A stretch of DNA of 32,180 nucleotides from Acidobacteriota bacterium (GCA_020846885.1 JADLDC010000164.1:1-32180); one strand, 5' to 3'. Shown: positions 8,195 to 16,517, counted from the first letter of the stretch. Translations and numbers: made by a program. The notes: generated by a model from the sequence alone, not told the origin.

Positions 8195-9514
8195 TCAGGC
8201 AGCGGCCGGCTCGTCGAAGTGCCCGTCCCGCGGCGCGGCCGGCCGAACCCGGAGAATACCGAGCTTCTTTTCGTCCGCCTGCAAGACCTCGATATCCAGG
8301 CCGTAATACGAAAGCTTTTCGCCAACCTTCGGCACATAACCAGCTTCGCTTGTTACCATTCCCGCGATCGTCGTAAAATCATCGTCCTCGATCTCAAGGT
8401 CAAAGAGCCGTTCGATCTTATCAATGGCCGTCGAGCCGAGCACATCCCAATATCCGTCCGAGCCTTCGACGATCTCGATGATCTCTTCTTCTTCGCTGTC
8501 TTCATCCTCAATTTCGCCTACGATCTCTTCCAAAATGTCCTCAACGGTCACAATGCCCGCGACGCCCCCGTATTCATCGATAACAATGGCAAGCTGTACA
8601 TGGCCGATCTGCATTGCCTTCAGCAGTTCCGCCGCCGGCTTGGTCTCCGGGACAAAGAACGGGTCACGAAGAATAGAATCGATCCTCTCATGTTCCTTTC
8701 CCTCTGCCCATGCCTGGAGCAGGTCGCGAACATAGATCACACCCTCTATGTTATCGATATTGTCGCGATAGACGGGCAGCCGCGAATACTTTTCTTCGAC
8801 CATCAGCTGCCGGGCCGCGATGATCGTCGATTCGACGGGGATGGCGCAGATCTCGGTCCGCGGCGTCATTATCTCGTCAGCGCGCGTTTCGTTGAATTCC
8901 ACGAGCGATTCGATCATCTCGCGCTCGTTCTCTTCGATGATGCCTTCCGCCTCGCCGACTTCCATCAGGGCGTGAAAGTCGTCGGCGTAATCCTCCGATC
9001 GATCATCGGCGGCATCGGGTGCGACTGTCGCGTCGATACGCGCGGTTTCCTTTGGGGCAAAGAATCCCGCGAACGGCCGCGTTATCACCGCCGCCGCGCG
9101 GTAAATCGGCCCGGCAACAGGCAGCAGCAAAAGCAGGCGCTGTTCCGGATCACTTCTAACAAGCATGCGCGGGATTATCTGCCGGAAAATGGCGGTTGAC
9201 GCTCCCGCGGAGGCCAAGGCGAACAGGACCAGAACGGCACGGTCATCGCCGGCAAAGCGTAACGCGATCATCGTCAGAGCGACCGTTACAGAAATGAGCA
9301 GGATCTGTATGGCCGAGCTCAGGACGAAACGAAAACGCGGCCGGTCATCCAGGATATCTCTAAGGGTCTTTGCCGATTGCGGTTTGCTTTCTTCGGTCTC
9401 GCTTGCAAGGCGGCGCAGGCCAAGGTCGGAGAGGTAGGAGAATGCCATATCCACAGTTGCCAGAAATGTCATGGCAATCAGGAGGCACGCGGCTATGACT
9501 ATCTCAATTTCCAT
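8195..9514 (-). CDS. CorC/HlyC-family membrane protein (CNNM + CBS domains)
   Basis: A 439-aa protein of the 'hemolysin/CorC' family, now regarded as Mg2+/Co2+ transport-associated. The first ~170 residues form a CNNM-type membrane domain (MEIEIVIAACLLIAMTFLAT, RFVLSSAIQILLISVTVALT). A tandem CBS pair follows (about 195-330: IMTPRTEICAIPVE, VAGIVTVEDILEEIVGE). The end is the CorC_HlyC C-terminal domain (TIAGMVTSEAGYVPKVGEKL). In many bacteria a corC-like gene sits near phoH and ybeY, and this gene keeps that neighbourhood, though zwf lies between. Actual ion specificity is not visible. Confidence 0.93.
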   Translation of the reverse strand: MEIEIVIAACLLIAMTFLATVDMAFSYLSDLGLRRLASETEESKPQSAKTLRDILDDRPRFRFVLSSAIQILLISVTVALTMIALRFAGDDRAVLVLFALASAGASTAIFRQIIPRMLVRSDPEQRLLLLLPVAGPIYRAAAVITRPFAGFFAPKETARIDATVAPDAADDRSEDYADDFHALMEVGEAEGIIEENEREMIESLVEFNETRADEIMTPRTEICAIPVESTIIAARQLMVEEKYSRLPVYRDNIDNIEGVIYVRDLLQAWAEGKEHERIDSILRDPFFVPETKPAAELLKAMQIGHVQLAIVIDEYGGVAGIVTVEDILEEIVGEIEDEDSEEEEIIEIVEGSDGYWDVLGSTAIDKIERLFDLEIEDDDFTTIAGMVTSEAGYVPKVGEKLSYYGLDIEVLQADEKKLGILRVRPAAPRDGHFDEPAAA

Positions 9515-9581
9515 CTTCTGCTGACTGAATCAGATAGTATTTTTCCGTCGTATGAAAAGCAAGTCCTTTGCCCTTGCAGTA

Positions 9582-9806
9582 GTGCATCAGTTTGCATTAT
9601 CTTGCCGCGGAGCGGCCCGAATATGGTAGCCAGATGCGAAGCTTCTGGTATGCATATTTGAAACGTCTCGTGCGTGGAAGACGCACGGCGGTCAAAAGGT
9701 TCCGCATCTTCAATGCGGAGTTCCATCGCCGCCCACAGTCCAGAGGTTTCACCACTGGCAACCCTCTCTCAGCCGCTTTGCGGCAGATAATTTCAAACTG
9801 ATGCAC
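9582..9806. repeat. 225-bp element with ~25-bp terminal inverted repeats
   Basis: The left end GTGCATCAGTTTGCATTATC is mirrored at the right end by GATAATTTCAAACTGATGCAC, followed inward by CTTGCCGCGGAGCGGC against GCCGCTTTGCGGCAG. Smaller internal hairpins (CGTGCGTGGAAGACGCACG; CCGCATCTTCAATGCGG) are present. There is no credible ORF. It fills the gap between the CorC and zwf genes and looks like a non-autonomous mobile or REP-like element. Confidence 0.85.
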
Positions 9807-9823
9807 CACCGCTATTGCCGTCG

Positions 9824-11335
9824 CTAGATCAAGGTGTTCTTCCAACTGCGGCCATCGCGGCCGATCATGTCATCTGCCTCGGCCGGGCCCCACGACCCGG
9901 CGGTATAGTTTGGAAAACTTCGTGCGGGGATCGCGTTCCAAACATCAAGGATCGGCGTCACGACACGCCAGCCGGCCTCGACCATATCCGCACGCTGAAA
10001 AAGCGTGGCGTCACCGATCATGCAATCGTACAGCAGCCGTTCATAGCCCGTTGATATCTGTTCGCCAAAGTGATCGGAATAATTAAAGTCCATATCCACG
10101 GCCCCGATCTTTACTATCGGCCCCGGGATCTTTGCTCCAAAATGCAGCGTAATTCCTTCGTCCGGCTGTATATGGATCTCTATCCGGTTCGTCGTCAGCC
10201 GTTCGACCGGCGTGTCGCGAAAAAGCATTAGCGGCGCCTGCTTGAACTGAATAACGATGCTCGTGTGCTTTGCGGCAAGCCGCTTACCGGTCCGCACGTA
10301 AAACGGGACGTCAGCCCATCGCCAATTGTCTATCTCGAACTTTAAGGCCGCGTACGTCTCGGTGTTCGAATCTGACGCGACCTTTTCCTCGCTGCGATAA
10401 CCCGGCACGGCCTTTCCGTCGATCGCCCCCGCGGCATATTGTCCGCGGACGGCGCACTGCAATGCATCTTCCGGCGAAAACGGCTGGATGGCCTGAAGTA
10501 TCTTTACCTGTTCGTTGCGTACCGAATCGGCATTGAACGACGCGGGCGGTTCCATGGCGGTGAGCGTGACAAGCTGGAAAATATGATTCGGGACCATGTC
10601 ACGCAAGGCGCCGGCCGAATCATAATATCCGCCGCGCTGTTCGACGCCAAGTGTTTCGGCTACCGTTATCTGGACATGATCGACAAAATTGCGGTTCCAG
10701 ATCGGTTCAAAGACGCTGTTGCCGAAACGGAAGACCATTATGTTCTGCACCGTCTCTTTCCCTAGATAATGGTCGATGCGGTAGATCTGGTCCTCGTTCA
10801 GGATCTTCAGCAGGTCCGCGTTCAGTTTTTGCGCCGAGGCCAGATCGCGCCCGAACGGCTTTTCGAAGATGAACCGCCGCCAGTTGCCATTCTCACTGCG
10901 GCCAAGACCGTTCTTTACGATCTTCTTTGCGACATTGGCGAACATCGAAGGCGGGATGGCCATGTAATAAAAGAAGTTCGGCGGAATGTCGTTCGCGTCG
11001 CAAACATCGCGGAGCATGTCCTTGATATCAGCGAACAATTTCTTGTCGTCATCGAAATCGCCGCCGGTGTAGTAGGTGCGGTCGCAGAACCACTTTATCC
11101 CATTTTCGTCCGCCTCCTTTCCGGCAAATTCCTTGAGGTCGGCGATCATCTGATCACGGAATTCGTCAGACAGCATCTCCTGGCGGCCCACGCCGACAAT
11201 GGCGAATTTGTCCGGGAGATGCCCGTCCTTGGCAAGATTGTAGAGCGCGGGAAAAAGTTTGCGTTTTGTCAGATCGCCGGTCGCCCCGAAAATGACCATG
11301 ACGCAAGGATCAGCGGTTTTGTCAGCACCTGCCAT
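9824..11335 (-). CDS. zwf: Glucose-6-phosphate 1-dehydrogenase
   Basis: A 503-aa protein of typical length. The N-terminal dinucleotide-binding motif is [19 protein letters not shown], and the substrate/catalytic motif is [13 protein letters not shown] with the conserved DH(Y)LGK. The later EKPFGRD and [14 protein letters not shown] segments are also diagnostic. It oxidises glucose-6-phosphate to 6-phosphogluconolactone with NADP+, opening the oxidative pentose phosphate pathway and supplying NADPH. No gnd or pgl gene adjoins it in the window. The ATG lacks an obvious strong Shine-Dalgarno. Confidence 0.97.
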   Translation of the reverse strand: MAGADKTADPCVMVIFGATGDLTKRKLFPALYNLAKDGHLPDKFAIVGVGRQEMLSDEFRDQMIADLKEFAGKEADENGIKWFCDRTYYTGGDFDDDKKLFADIKDMLRDVCDANDIPPNFFYYMAIPPSMFANVAKKIVKNGLGRSENGNWRRFIFEKPFGRDLASAQKLNADLLKILNEDQIYRIDHYLGKETVQNIMVFRFGNSVFEPIWNRNFVDHVQITVAETLGVEQRGGYYDSAGALRDMVPNHIFQLVTLTAMEPPASFNADSVRNEQVKILQAIQPFSPEDALQCAVRGQYAAGAIDGKAVPGYRSEEKVASDSNTETYAALKFEIDNWRWADVPFYVRTGKRLAAKHTSIVIQFKQAPLMLFRDTPVERLTTNRIEIHIQPDEGITLHFGAKIPGPIVKIGAVDMDFNYSDHFGEQISTGYERLLYDCMIGDATLFQRADMVEAGWRVVTPILDVWNAIPARSFPNYTAGSWGPAEADDMIGRDGRSWKNTLI

Positions 11336-11459
11336 AATCTGCTAAAGCAAAAGATTAACATAGAGATGACGGCAAAGCTTTATCGCGCGCGGCGAACCAT
11401 GCCGACCGGGGCGCAAAACTGAAGGAGCTTTCCGCAATGTTTCAGTGAAAAGTCGGCAG

Positions 11460-11564
11460 TTCTTTTCGTGCATTTTCGTGTCTTGCTTCGTGCCTATCGT
11501 GGTGAAGGGGAAAACCCAACCACGAAAAGCACGAAACAAAATGCACGAAAATGCACGAAAAGAA
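11460..11564. repeat. Second CACGAA/TTCGTG palindrome
   Basis: The left arm (11460-11503, starting TTCTTTTCGTGCATTTTCGT) and right arm (11519-11564, ending AATGCACGAAAAGAA) are near-perfect reverse complements about 45 bp long, with a 15-base loop. It belongs with the element at 1387-1488 but is not a simple copy. It occupies the space between zwf and ybeY; the track ORFs there (11342, 11445) are shadows. Confidence 0.88.
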
Positions 11565-11606
11565 TTGAATGCTTTGAGACAATTTGGTTGTGCCAATGAC
11601 AGGAGT

Positions 11607-12032
11607 TTAGCCTTCAATATTCAAAGTTTTTCTAAGTTCGAGTTCCCGAGCGTTCATTTCACCGCTATCGGTTTCGTGATCGTAGCCGCAGAGATGCAGA
11701 ACGCCGTGGAGCATGAGCTGCTTGATCTCTGTCTCAAGCGAAAGGCCGTTTTCATTGGATTGCTTTGCCGCTTGTTCGACCGAAATGACAATATCACCAA
11801 GGTTATTTTTGTCCGGGTCAAATTCGTCCGGTTCATTTGGAAAAGAAAGAACATCGGTCGTCGAATCCTTTCCGCGGAAAAGTTTATTCAACTCCTTCAT
11901 CCGCCGATCGGAAACGAACGCGACCGAAAAATGCCGCATTGCGATATCCTCGACAGTTGCCGTCAATGCAGCCGCGAATCCGTTGAACGCCGAAGCCTCG
12001 ATCTTAACTTTTCGTTGGAGATTGACGATCAT
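11607..12032 (-). CDS. ybeY: Endoribonuclease YbeY
   Basis: A 141-aa protein with the zinc-binding signature HGVLHLCGYDHETDSGEM (HGxLHLxGYDH) near the C-terminus and the preceding TDVLSFP motif. YbeY is the metal-dependent RNase for 16S rRNA 3'-end maturation and ribosome quality control. An N-terminal MIVNLQRKVKI is usual for the family, so the start at 12032 is kept even though it lies 29 bases inside the toxin gene; AAAGG precedes it by a suitable distance. phoH and ybeY are commonly adjacent; here a toxin-antitoxin pair and a small gene intervene. Confidence 0.96.
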   Translation of the reverse strand: MIVNLQRKVKIEASAFNGFAAALTATVEDIAMRHFSVAFVSDRRMKELNKLFRGKDSTTDVLSFPNEPDEFDPDKNNLGDIVISVEQAAKQSNENGLSLETEIKQLMLHGVLHLCGYDHETDSGEMNARELELRKTLNIEG

Positions 12033-12456
12033 CTAAGCCTTTCAAAATCCTCAATCGCGGAAACGCAGCCTTAAAGATACGGTTATCAAAGGTCAGCAAC
12101 GCATATCCATGTTCGTTGGCATGCGCTCCAACGATAAAGTCCGTTACGAGACGTTTAGGTTCCGGTTGCTTTTGTTTGCGGCGGCGAACCGAATATCCAT
12201 GATTTGCTTTCGCCGCGCTTCGCCAAATTTTCTCATCGATAACCCAGTCGATCGCAATTTCGGTATTGTTCAGAAACGTCTCGACCATCTTCTCCGTTCG
12301 CCCCTGGTAACCAAGTAGTTCGGCAAAAACGGCGCCGCAGATCACGAGGGTTCCTATGGCAGCGACATCATCGAGTGCGTTCTGGGCACGCGAGTTTAGG
12401 GCATCGGAGGAATTCCACAACGCGATGAGTACATTTGAATCGATGGCGGTTATCAT
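12004..12456 (-). CDS. PIN-domain toxin (VapC-like)
   Basis: A 150-aa PIN-domain protein. The acidic metal-binding positions of the family are visible: D6 in MITAIDSNVLIALW, E in AVFAELLG, D in VTDFIVGAHANE and D in LLTFDNRIF. VapC toxins are Mg2+-dependent ribonucleases, often acting on tRNA or rRNA. The start overlaps the antitoxin gene by 4 bases (ATGA) and the 3' end overlaps ybeY by 29 bases, so all three may be translationally linked. All catalytic positions appear intact, suggesting a functional toxin. Confidence 0.88.
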   Translation of the reverse strand: MITAIDSNVLIALWNSSDALNSRAQNALDDVAAIGTLVICGAVFAELLGYQGRTEKMVETFLNNTEIAIDWVIDEKIWRSAAKANHGYSVRRRKQKQPEPKRLVTDFIVGAHANEHGYALLTFDNRIFKAAFPRLRILKGLDDRQSPTKS

Positions 12457-12719
12457 TCAACACTCGGATCGTCAGGATCAAACCCGCGCATTTCTCTGAC
12501 GGCCTTGATAACAGCGTCAAGCCCCGGTCCGATCCCCGGCGTCCCGATTCCGCGATACTTGGCAAAAGGACTTTCTTTCCTAACCGGCCGAACCGTTATC
12601 TCGTGGTCGTCGTTCTTTTCAAATCGGATCTTGTCGCCCGGTTTTACGCCCAATTCTTTACGCACTTCCAACGGAACGGTTATCTGTCCTTTGCTGGTTA
12701 TTTTTGCTTCTATTTCCAT
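12453..12719 (-). CDS. AbrB/SpoVT-type antitoxin (VapB-like)
   Basis: An 88-aa protein from the ATG at 12719 (MEIEAKITSKGQITVPLEVR); four codons further upstream is an alternative start. The N-terminal swapped-hairpin AbrB domain (ITSKGQITVPLEVRKELGVK) binds DNA. The C-terminal tail (YRGIGTPGIGPGLDAVIKAV, then REMRGFDPDDPSVE) is the likely toxin-wrapping part. It overlaps vapC by 4 bases, the usual antitoxin-first arrangement. Autoregulation by binding its own promoter is typical of the family but no operator was identified. Confidence 0.88.
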   Translation of the reverse strand: MEIEAKITSKGQITVPLEVRKELGVKPGDKIRFEKNDDHEITVRPVRKESPFAKYRGIGTPGIGPGLDAVIKAVREMRGFDPDDPSVE

Positions 12720-12888
12720 TCCGAACCTCATTCCTTACCTTAACACAAGTTGTCCTTACCTTGAAGAAGTAATGGCCTGGCTTATCAAGATGATTCAATT
12801 GCTGTTGACGTGATGCTTCGTTTTCTTGATGCCTTCTGAATACACCTCAAAATCCGAGTTGTTCACGACGAGGATCATCTAACGAGGG

Positions 12889-13125
12889 TTACTTCAGCCC
12901 CATATCTTTGCTCTTTCCGTAAAAATGCCTTAGCAAAACTTCTGCGAGAGCGGCGGATCCGGTATTTGAATGGTGCTCGCACATGTACAACGTGTCGAGA
13001 GCGAGCTGCTTGTCTTCGCGGAGCGCGGATGCAAATTCTTCCCAGTCGGCACGCATACCTCGATCAAACAGCGAATCTATCGCCGTTCGGGTCCACTTTT
13101 CATCTTTTAGATTACGGTGTTTCAT
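12889..13125 (-). CDS. 78-aa hypothetical protein
   Basis: The product (MKHRNLKDEKWTRTAIDSLF...) is soluble, mixed-charge and largely helical, with the phrase DRGMRADWEEFASALREDKQ and one internal CEHH. An AGAGAAG sequence just before the ATG is a plausible ribosome-binding site. It lies between phoH and the antitoxin gene on the same strand. I do not recognise the family; the location raises the possibility that it is a further toxin-antitoxin-related gene, but nothing in the sequence proves it. Confidence 0.6.
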   Translation of the reverse strand: MKHRNLKDEKWTRTAIDSLFDRGMRADWEEFASALREDKQLALDTLYMCEHHSNTGSAALAEVLLRHFYGKSKDMGLK

Positions 13126-13177
13126 TCTTCTCTTTGATCAGAATTTTCACAGATAACTCTTTCCCGATCTCGCGGCA

Positions 13178-14158
13178 TCACGTAGTTGTTCTGGTATCTC
13201 GATCTTCATTTGTCCCGTGGTTTTCATACGCCTTCACGATCATCTGCACCAGTTTATGCCGGACGACGTCTTTGTCTGTGAAATAGACAAACTCGATCGC
13301 GTCGATGTCGTTAAGCACAACTTCGGCTTCTTTTAGACCGCTTCTTTGGCCGCGTGGGAGGTCGATCTGGGTCTTATCGCCGGTTACGACGGCTTTTGAG
13401 CCAAAGCCGATGCGCGTGAGGAACATTTTCATTTGTTCGCTCGTCGTGTTTTGGGCCTCGTCGAGAATTATAAAGGCATCGGCCAGCGTGCGGCCGCGCA
13501 TAAACGCGAGCGGGGCGATCTCGATAATGCGTTTTTCGAGCATCTTTGTGACGCGTTCGCTATCCACCAAGTCGAACAACGCATCGTACAAAGGCCGCAG
13601 ATACGGATCGACCTTGTCCTGAAGATCGCCCGGCAAAAAGCCGAGCCGTTCGCCGGCCTCGACCGCCGGCCGCGTCAGTATGATGCGGCTGACCTGTTTC
13701 TTAAACAGAGCATCCACCGCCATCGCCACCGCCAAAAAGCTCTTACCCGTGCCGGCCACGCCGATCCCAAAAACAAGATCGTTCTTCGCGATAGCATCAA
13801 GATACTTTCGCTGGTTCGCCGTTTTCGGAGCGACCTGCTTTTTGCCCGACGGATTGAACCGCGCCTTTAGAAAATGGTCTTTTAAACTATACGCCCGGTC
13901 TTCAGCGATCTGTTTGAATGCGTCACGCAGCTCTTTGTCCGTAAAGGTATTTCCTTCGGCAAAAAGGTCGGTGAAATCCCCTAGTATTTGCTCGACAGTC
14001 CTTATATCCTGCTCGTCGCCGTCTATGAGAAGCTCGTTCCCACGCGCTCCTATATTTACGTCGAGCAGCGATTCAAGGTATTTGATGTTTTGATCCTGTA
14101 CCCCGAAAAGGGTGTTGAGGCCTTGCGGCGGAAGCTCCAGTTTTCGTCGATTGCTCAA
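13178..14158 (-). CDS. phoH: PhoH-family ATPase
   Basis: A 326-aa protein with an N-terminal KH-like region (about 15-85) and a PhoH P-loop domain: Walker [21 protein letters not shown] near residue 130, [19 protein letters not shown], Walker [13 protein letters not shown] and [19 protein letters not shown]. PhoH proteins are RNA-associated ATPases/helicases linked to RNA metabolism and phosphate or stress response. Translation appears to begin at a TTG (MSNRRKL) with no strong Shine-Dalgarno. It is divergent from the sigma-54 stress cluster. Confidence 0.93.
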   Translation of the reverse strand: MSNRRKLELPPQGLNTLFGVQDQNIKYLESLLDVNIGARGNELLIDGDEQDIRTVEQILGDFTDLFAEGNTFTDKELRDAFKQIAEDRAYSLKDHFLKARFNPSGKKQVAPKTANQRKYLDAIAKNDLVFGIGVAGTGKSFLAVAMAVDALFKKQVSRIILTRPAVEAGERLGFLPGDLQDKVDPYLRPLYDALFDLVDSERVTKMLEKRIIEIAPLAFMRGRTLADAFIILDEAQNTTSEQMKMFLTRIGFGSKAVVTGDKTQIDLPRGQRSGLKEAEVVLNDIDAIEFVYFTDKDVVRHKLVQMIVKAYENHGTNEDRDTRTTT

Positions 14159-14262
14159 ATTCTTAGCGGATACCTGCAGTTTCAGTTGAATTTATTAGTT
14201 TGAGGCTACTAGAACCTGAACGCACTGTCAATCAGTTTGCGCAACGCAGACGCCCTCGGCGG

Positions 14263-14280
14263 TTGGCACGGGTCTTGCAC
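14263..14280 (+). promoter_or_regulatory. Sigma-54 (-24/-12) promoter
   Basis: TTGGCACGGGTCTTGCAC matches the sigma-54 consensus TTGGCACG-N4-TTGCA essentially perfectly, with GG and GC exactly ten bases apart. It points toward the 72-aa gene at 14344 and the following cluster, with a predicted start of transcription near 14290. Sigma-54 promoters need an enhancer-binding activator; none is encoded in the window. Confidence 0.82.
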
Positions 14281-14343
14281 CTCGACCTGTATAGGCAGAA
14301 TGGTTGTATCAGAACGGTTCACATGGGGAGGTATTCTCAATTT

Positions 14344-14562
14344 ATGGTCAGTATTTTTATGAATTACGACAAGCCGGATCACAGGCGGATCTTGATCGGG
14401 CCGCACACGACCAGCCCCGGAACGCGGGAAGAATCCGCGATCGTCCGCAATTCGCCGCGTCCTATCATTGAGGTCAGGCAAACCGAGATCTATACGAAGG
14501 CCCGCCAGATATTCACGCGCGGACGCAGAGCCTCACTGGTGCGCGGTTCAGAGATCGTTTGA
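14344..14562 (+). CDS. 72-aa basic hypothetical protein, first gene after the sigma-54 promoter
   Basis: The frame is open from 14200, but a transcript from the sigma-54 promoter would start near 14290. The ATG at 14344 (MVSIFMNYDKPDHRRILIGP) is preceded by GGGGAGG and is preferred; MNYDKPDH at 14359 is an alternative. The protein is arginine-rich with no membrane segment and ends RRASLVRGSEIV. I do not recognise it. It is followed after 18 bases by the next small gene, so they are likely one operon. Confidence 0.55.
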   Translation: MVSIFMNYDKPDHRRILIGPHTTSPGTREESAIVRNSPRPIIEVRQTEIYTKARQIFTRGRRASLVRGSEIV

Positions 14563-14580
14563 TCGAAAAAGGAGGGAATT

Positions 14581-14772
14581 ATGCCGGAAAGGAAAGACGG
14601 AACAAGCAAGTATACAGCAAAACAGGAACGCAAGGCAGACCATATCGCAGAGGGCTACGAGAAAAAGGGCGTGTCCGAAGACGAAGCCGAAAGGCGGGCC
14701 TGGGCAACAGTAAACAAACAAGACGGCGGCGGCAAGAATCCGGGCGGCTCCGGGCGTAAAAAGTCCAAATAA
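14581..14772 (+). CDS. 63-aa 'plasmid stabilization'-like small hydrophilic protein
   Basis: MPERKDGTSKYTAKQERKAD then HIAEGYEKKGVSEDEAERRAWATVNK and a glycine/lysine-rich tail. This pattern occurs in a widespread family of small highly charged proteins that databases often label 'plasmid stabilization protein' without functional proof; I recognise it from memory, not a search. A very strong AAGGAGG precedes the ATG. Its place in a sigma-54/YtxH/SDR cluster suggests a general-stress role (inference). Confidence 0.75.
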   Translation: MPERKDGTSKYTAKQERKADHIAEGYEKKGVSEDEAERRAWATVNKQDGGGKNPGGSGRKKSK

Positions 14773-14807
14773 AACCGCAAACGCTTAGATCCGGGAGGGA
14801 GACAAAA

Positions 14808-15065
14808 ATGAAGAATATTTTAGCACTATTAGGAGGCCTCGGCGTCGGCGCGGCCCTGATGTTTCTTTTCGACCCAAAGGGCGGCAACCGCCGCCGGGCG
14901 CTCATCCGTGATAAGGCTGTGGGACTCTCGAACGACGTCCGGGAAACGGTAGGCAAGCGCACCCGCGACCTCAGCAACCGGGCAAAAGGAATGCTGCATG
15001 AGGCCAAGTCCATGATGCCCGATATCAGCTCGGAACGGCCGGAGAGCGCCGAACGTTCGTTTTGA
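14808..15065 (+). CDS. YtxH-like small membrane protein
   Basis: An 85-aa protein. One N-terminal membrane helix (ILALLGGLGVGAALMFLFDP) is followed by the KGGNRRRALIRDKA segment and a charged, amphipathic tail, the standard layout of YtxH-domain stress proteins. GGGAGGGAGAC before the ATG is a strong ribosome-binding site. YtxH proteins are general-stress induced in Firmicutes; their biochemical role is unclear. Confidence 0.75.
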   Translation: MKNILALLGGLGVGAALMFLFDPKGGNRRRALIRDKAVGLSNDVRETVGKRTRDLSNRAKGMLHEAKSMMPDISSERPESAERSF

Positions 15066-15154
15066 GCGATAAAGATGTCGGCCGCACTGGCGGCTGGAAA
15101 TGAGACAGACGTGCGGGCCGTTCGCCCCGGGCCGCTAAGAGGGAGCCTTGTATT

Positions 15155-16339
15155 ATGAAGATCACGAACCTTATCAAAAAGCTCGGAGGCCGTGAGCCTG
15201 ACGGCTATCCTTTCCTTAGCGTTTACCTGAACGCCGAATCGAACAGTACGGGCCGCGAAGACTATCAGGTCTGGCTGAAAAAGAGCCTTTCCGAACAGGC
15301 ACGGACGTACAAGGAGAATCCCGAAGAAGCGGAACGCTTTGAGAACGCCGTCCGAAAGATCAACGATTTTGTCGGCGGCGCCGATGTTGCTTCAAATGGC
15401 ATTGCAATTTTTGCGAGCCTCGGCGATGGATCGATATTCGAGACGGTCGAATTGGATGTACCGTTTCGCCAAAATCGATTTTTTGCGTACGACCGTCCGT
15501 ATATTTTCCCGCTTGCCCGTGCCGTTTATCAGCATCCGCGCTATGCCGTGCTTTGGGCCGACACGAACAAGGCCGATATCTACATTTTTGATGGAGAGGA
15601 CCGCATTCGAACGGACAAGCGTGCAAATGAAAAGGTCGAGAACATACAGAACGTCGTAACGAATCGAACACAGGTCGGCGGCTGGTCGCAGGGAAGATTT
15701 CAGCGGCATATCGATAATTTCCATCTTCATCATGCAAAGGAGGTCGTCGGCGAATTAGAAACATTGATCCGCGAGAAAGGTATCGACAAACTCGTCCTTT
15801 GCGGCGACGAAGCCGCGATCATGCCCGTCCTTCGCCCGCAGCTTTCCAAGGCGGTCGAAGAAAAGGTGATAGCGGTGATCAATCTGAGCCAGTACGATTC
15901 GCCCGAAGAGATCCGCAAGCGCACGCTCGATGCGGTCGGGATAGAAAACGCGGCGGCCGATCTTGAAAAGGTCAATGACGTCAAGGACGCGGCTCGTGCG
16001 GCCGCCGGAATGGGAACGCTCGGGGTCGCCGACACGCTTGCCGCTCTTGCGAATGGGCAGGTACAGGAACTGGTCATCAGCGCCGATATCGACGCGATCG
16101 GATACGGCGAGAACGAGGTCGAAGCTATATTGGAACACTACCGGCCGGGCGACGGGACCGCACCGGTCGAGAGGCCGCCGATGGTTCGATTTGCCGGCGA
16201 GATAGCCGATCAGCTTGTCCTGCGGGCATTGAATACGGACGCGAAAGTGACGCTGATCGAAGACGATTCGCTCCTAAAAGATACCGGCGGCGTAGGTTCG
16301 ATCCTGCGATACAACATGAACGCATCGGCATCAGGATAA
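15155..16339 (+). CDS. baeRF/Vms1-like (archaeo-eukaryotic release factor superfamily) protein
   Basis: A 394-aa soluble protein. The N-terminal phrase YPFLSVYLNAE, the central AVYQHPRYAVLWADTNKADI, the GGWSQGRFQRHIDNFHLHHA motif (about residues 180-200) and the C-terminal L7Ae-like part (VQELVISADIDAIGY; ILRYNMN at the end) match the bacterial eRF1/Vms1-like (baeRF) families. GGWSQGRFQRH occupies the place of the catalytic GGQ-containing region in release factors, but a true GGQ is absent. Members are thought to act on ribosome-associated peptidyl-tRNA or in stress; the function is not established. It is followed by a composite repeat. Confidence 0.72.
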   Translation: MKITNLIKKLGGREPDGYPFLSVYLNAESNSTGREDYQVWLKKSLSEQARTYKENPEEAERFENAVRKINDFVGGADVASNGIAIFASLGDGSIFETVELDVPFRQNRFFAYDRPYIFPLARAVYQHPRYAVLWADTNKADIYIFDGEDRIRTDKRANEKVENIQNVVTNRTQVGGWSQGRFQRHIDNFHLHHAKEVVGELETLIREKGIDKLVLCGDEAAIMPVLRPQLSKAVEEKVIAVINLSQYDSPEEIRKRTLDAVGIENAAADLEKVNDVKDAARAAAGMGTLGVADTLAALANGQVQELVISADIDAIGYGENEVEAILEHYRPGDGTAPVERPPMVRFAGEIADQLVLRALNTDAKVTLIEDDSLLKDTGGVGSILRYNMNASASG

Positions 16340-16355
16340 AGCCAGGCCTCTTCAA

Positions 16356-16425
16356 GTGCGGAGTGCGGAATGCGGAGTGCGGAATGCAGAAGTCAGAACC
16401 GCGAGCGGTAGCGACCGGTTTCTTG
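16356..16425 (+). repeat. Composite repeat: GTGCGGA tract plus REP-like unit
   Basis: Starting 17 bases after the baeRF stop: GTGCGGAGTGCGGAATGCGG... then GTCAGAACCGCGAGCGGTAG and CGACCGGTTTCTTG. It is the same composite as on the minus strand at 7408-7471, again placed directly after a stop codon. Confidence 0.78.
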
Positions 16426-16436
16426 CTCTCGCCGGA

Positions 16437-16514
16437 GCCCAGTCGCTACCGCTCCCGGTTCTGACAAAGGAGAGGCCCAGTCGCTACCGCTCCCGGTTCT
16501 GACAAAAGGAGAAG
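16437..16514 (+). repeat. 38-bp tandem duplication that carries the SDR ribosome-binding site
   Basis: Two copies (from 16437 and 16475) of GCCCAGTCGCTACCGCTCCC followed by GGTTCTGACAAAGGAGAG. The unit contains a reverse-oriented REP-like segment and ends in a Shine-Dalgarno. In the second copy the AAAAGGAGAAG lies directly before the ATG at 16518, so the repeat supplies the ribosome-binding site of the SDR gene. Confidence 0.85.
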
Positions 16515-16517
16515 ATC

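Noticed and set aside
8063-9199. 378-aa plus-strand ORF
   Set aside because: It is antisense to the CorC/HlyC gene and peroxiredoxin start, has no family features, and is rich in Arg/Asp/His as expected from a shadow frame.
10769-11422. 217-aa plus-strand ORF
   Set aside because: It is antisense to zwf with no recognisable domain.
14200-14562. 120-aa version of the first gene of the sigma-54 cluster
   Set aside because: Its start lies upstream of the predicted transcription start, and the sigma-54 promoter would be inside it.
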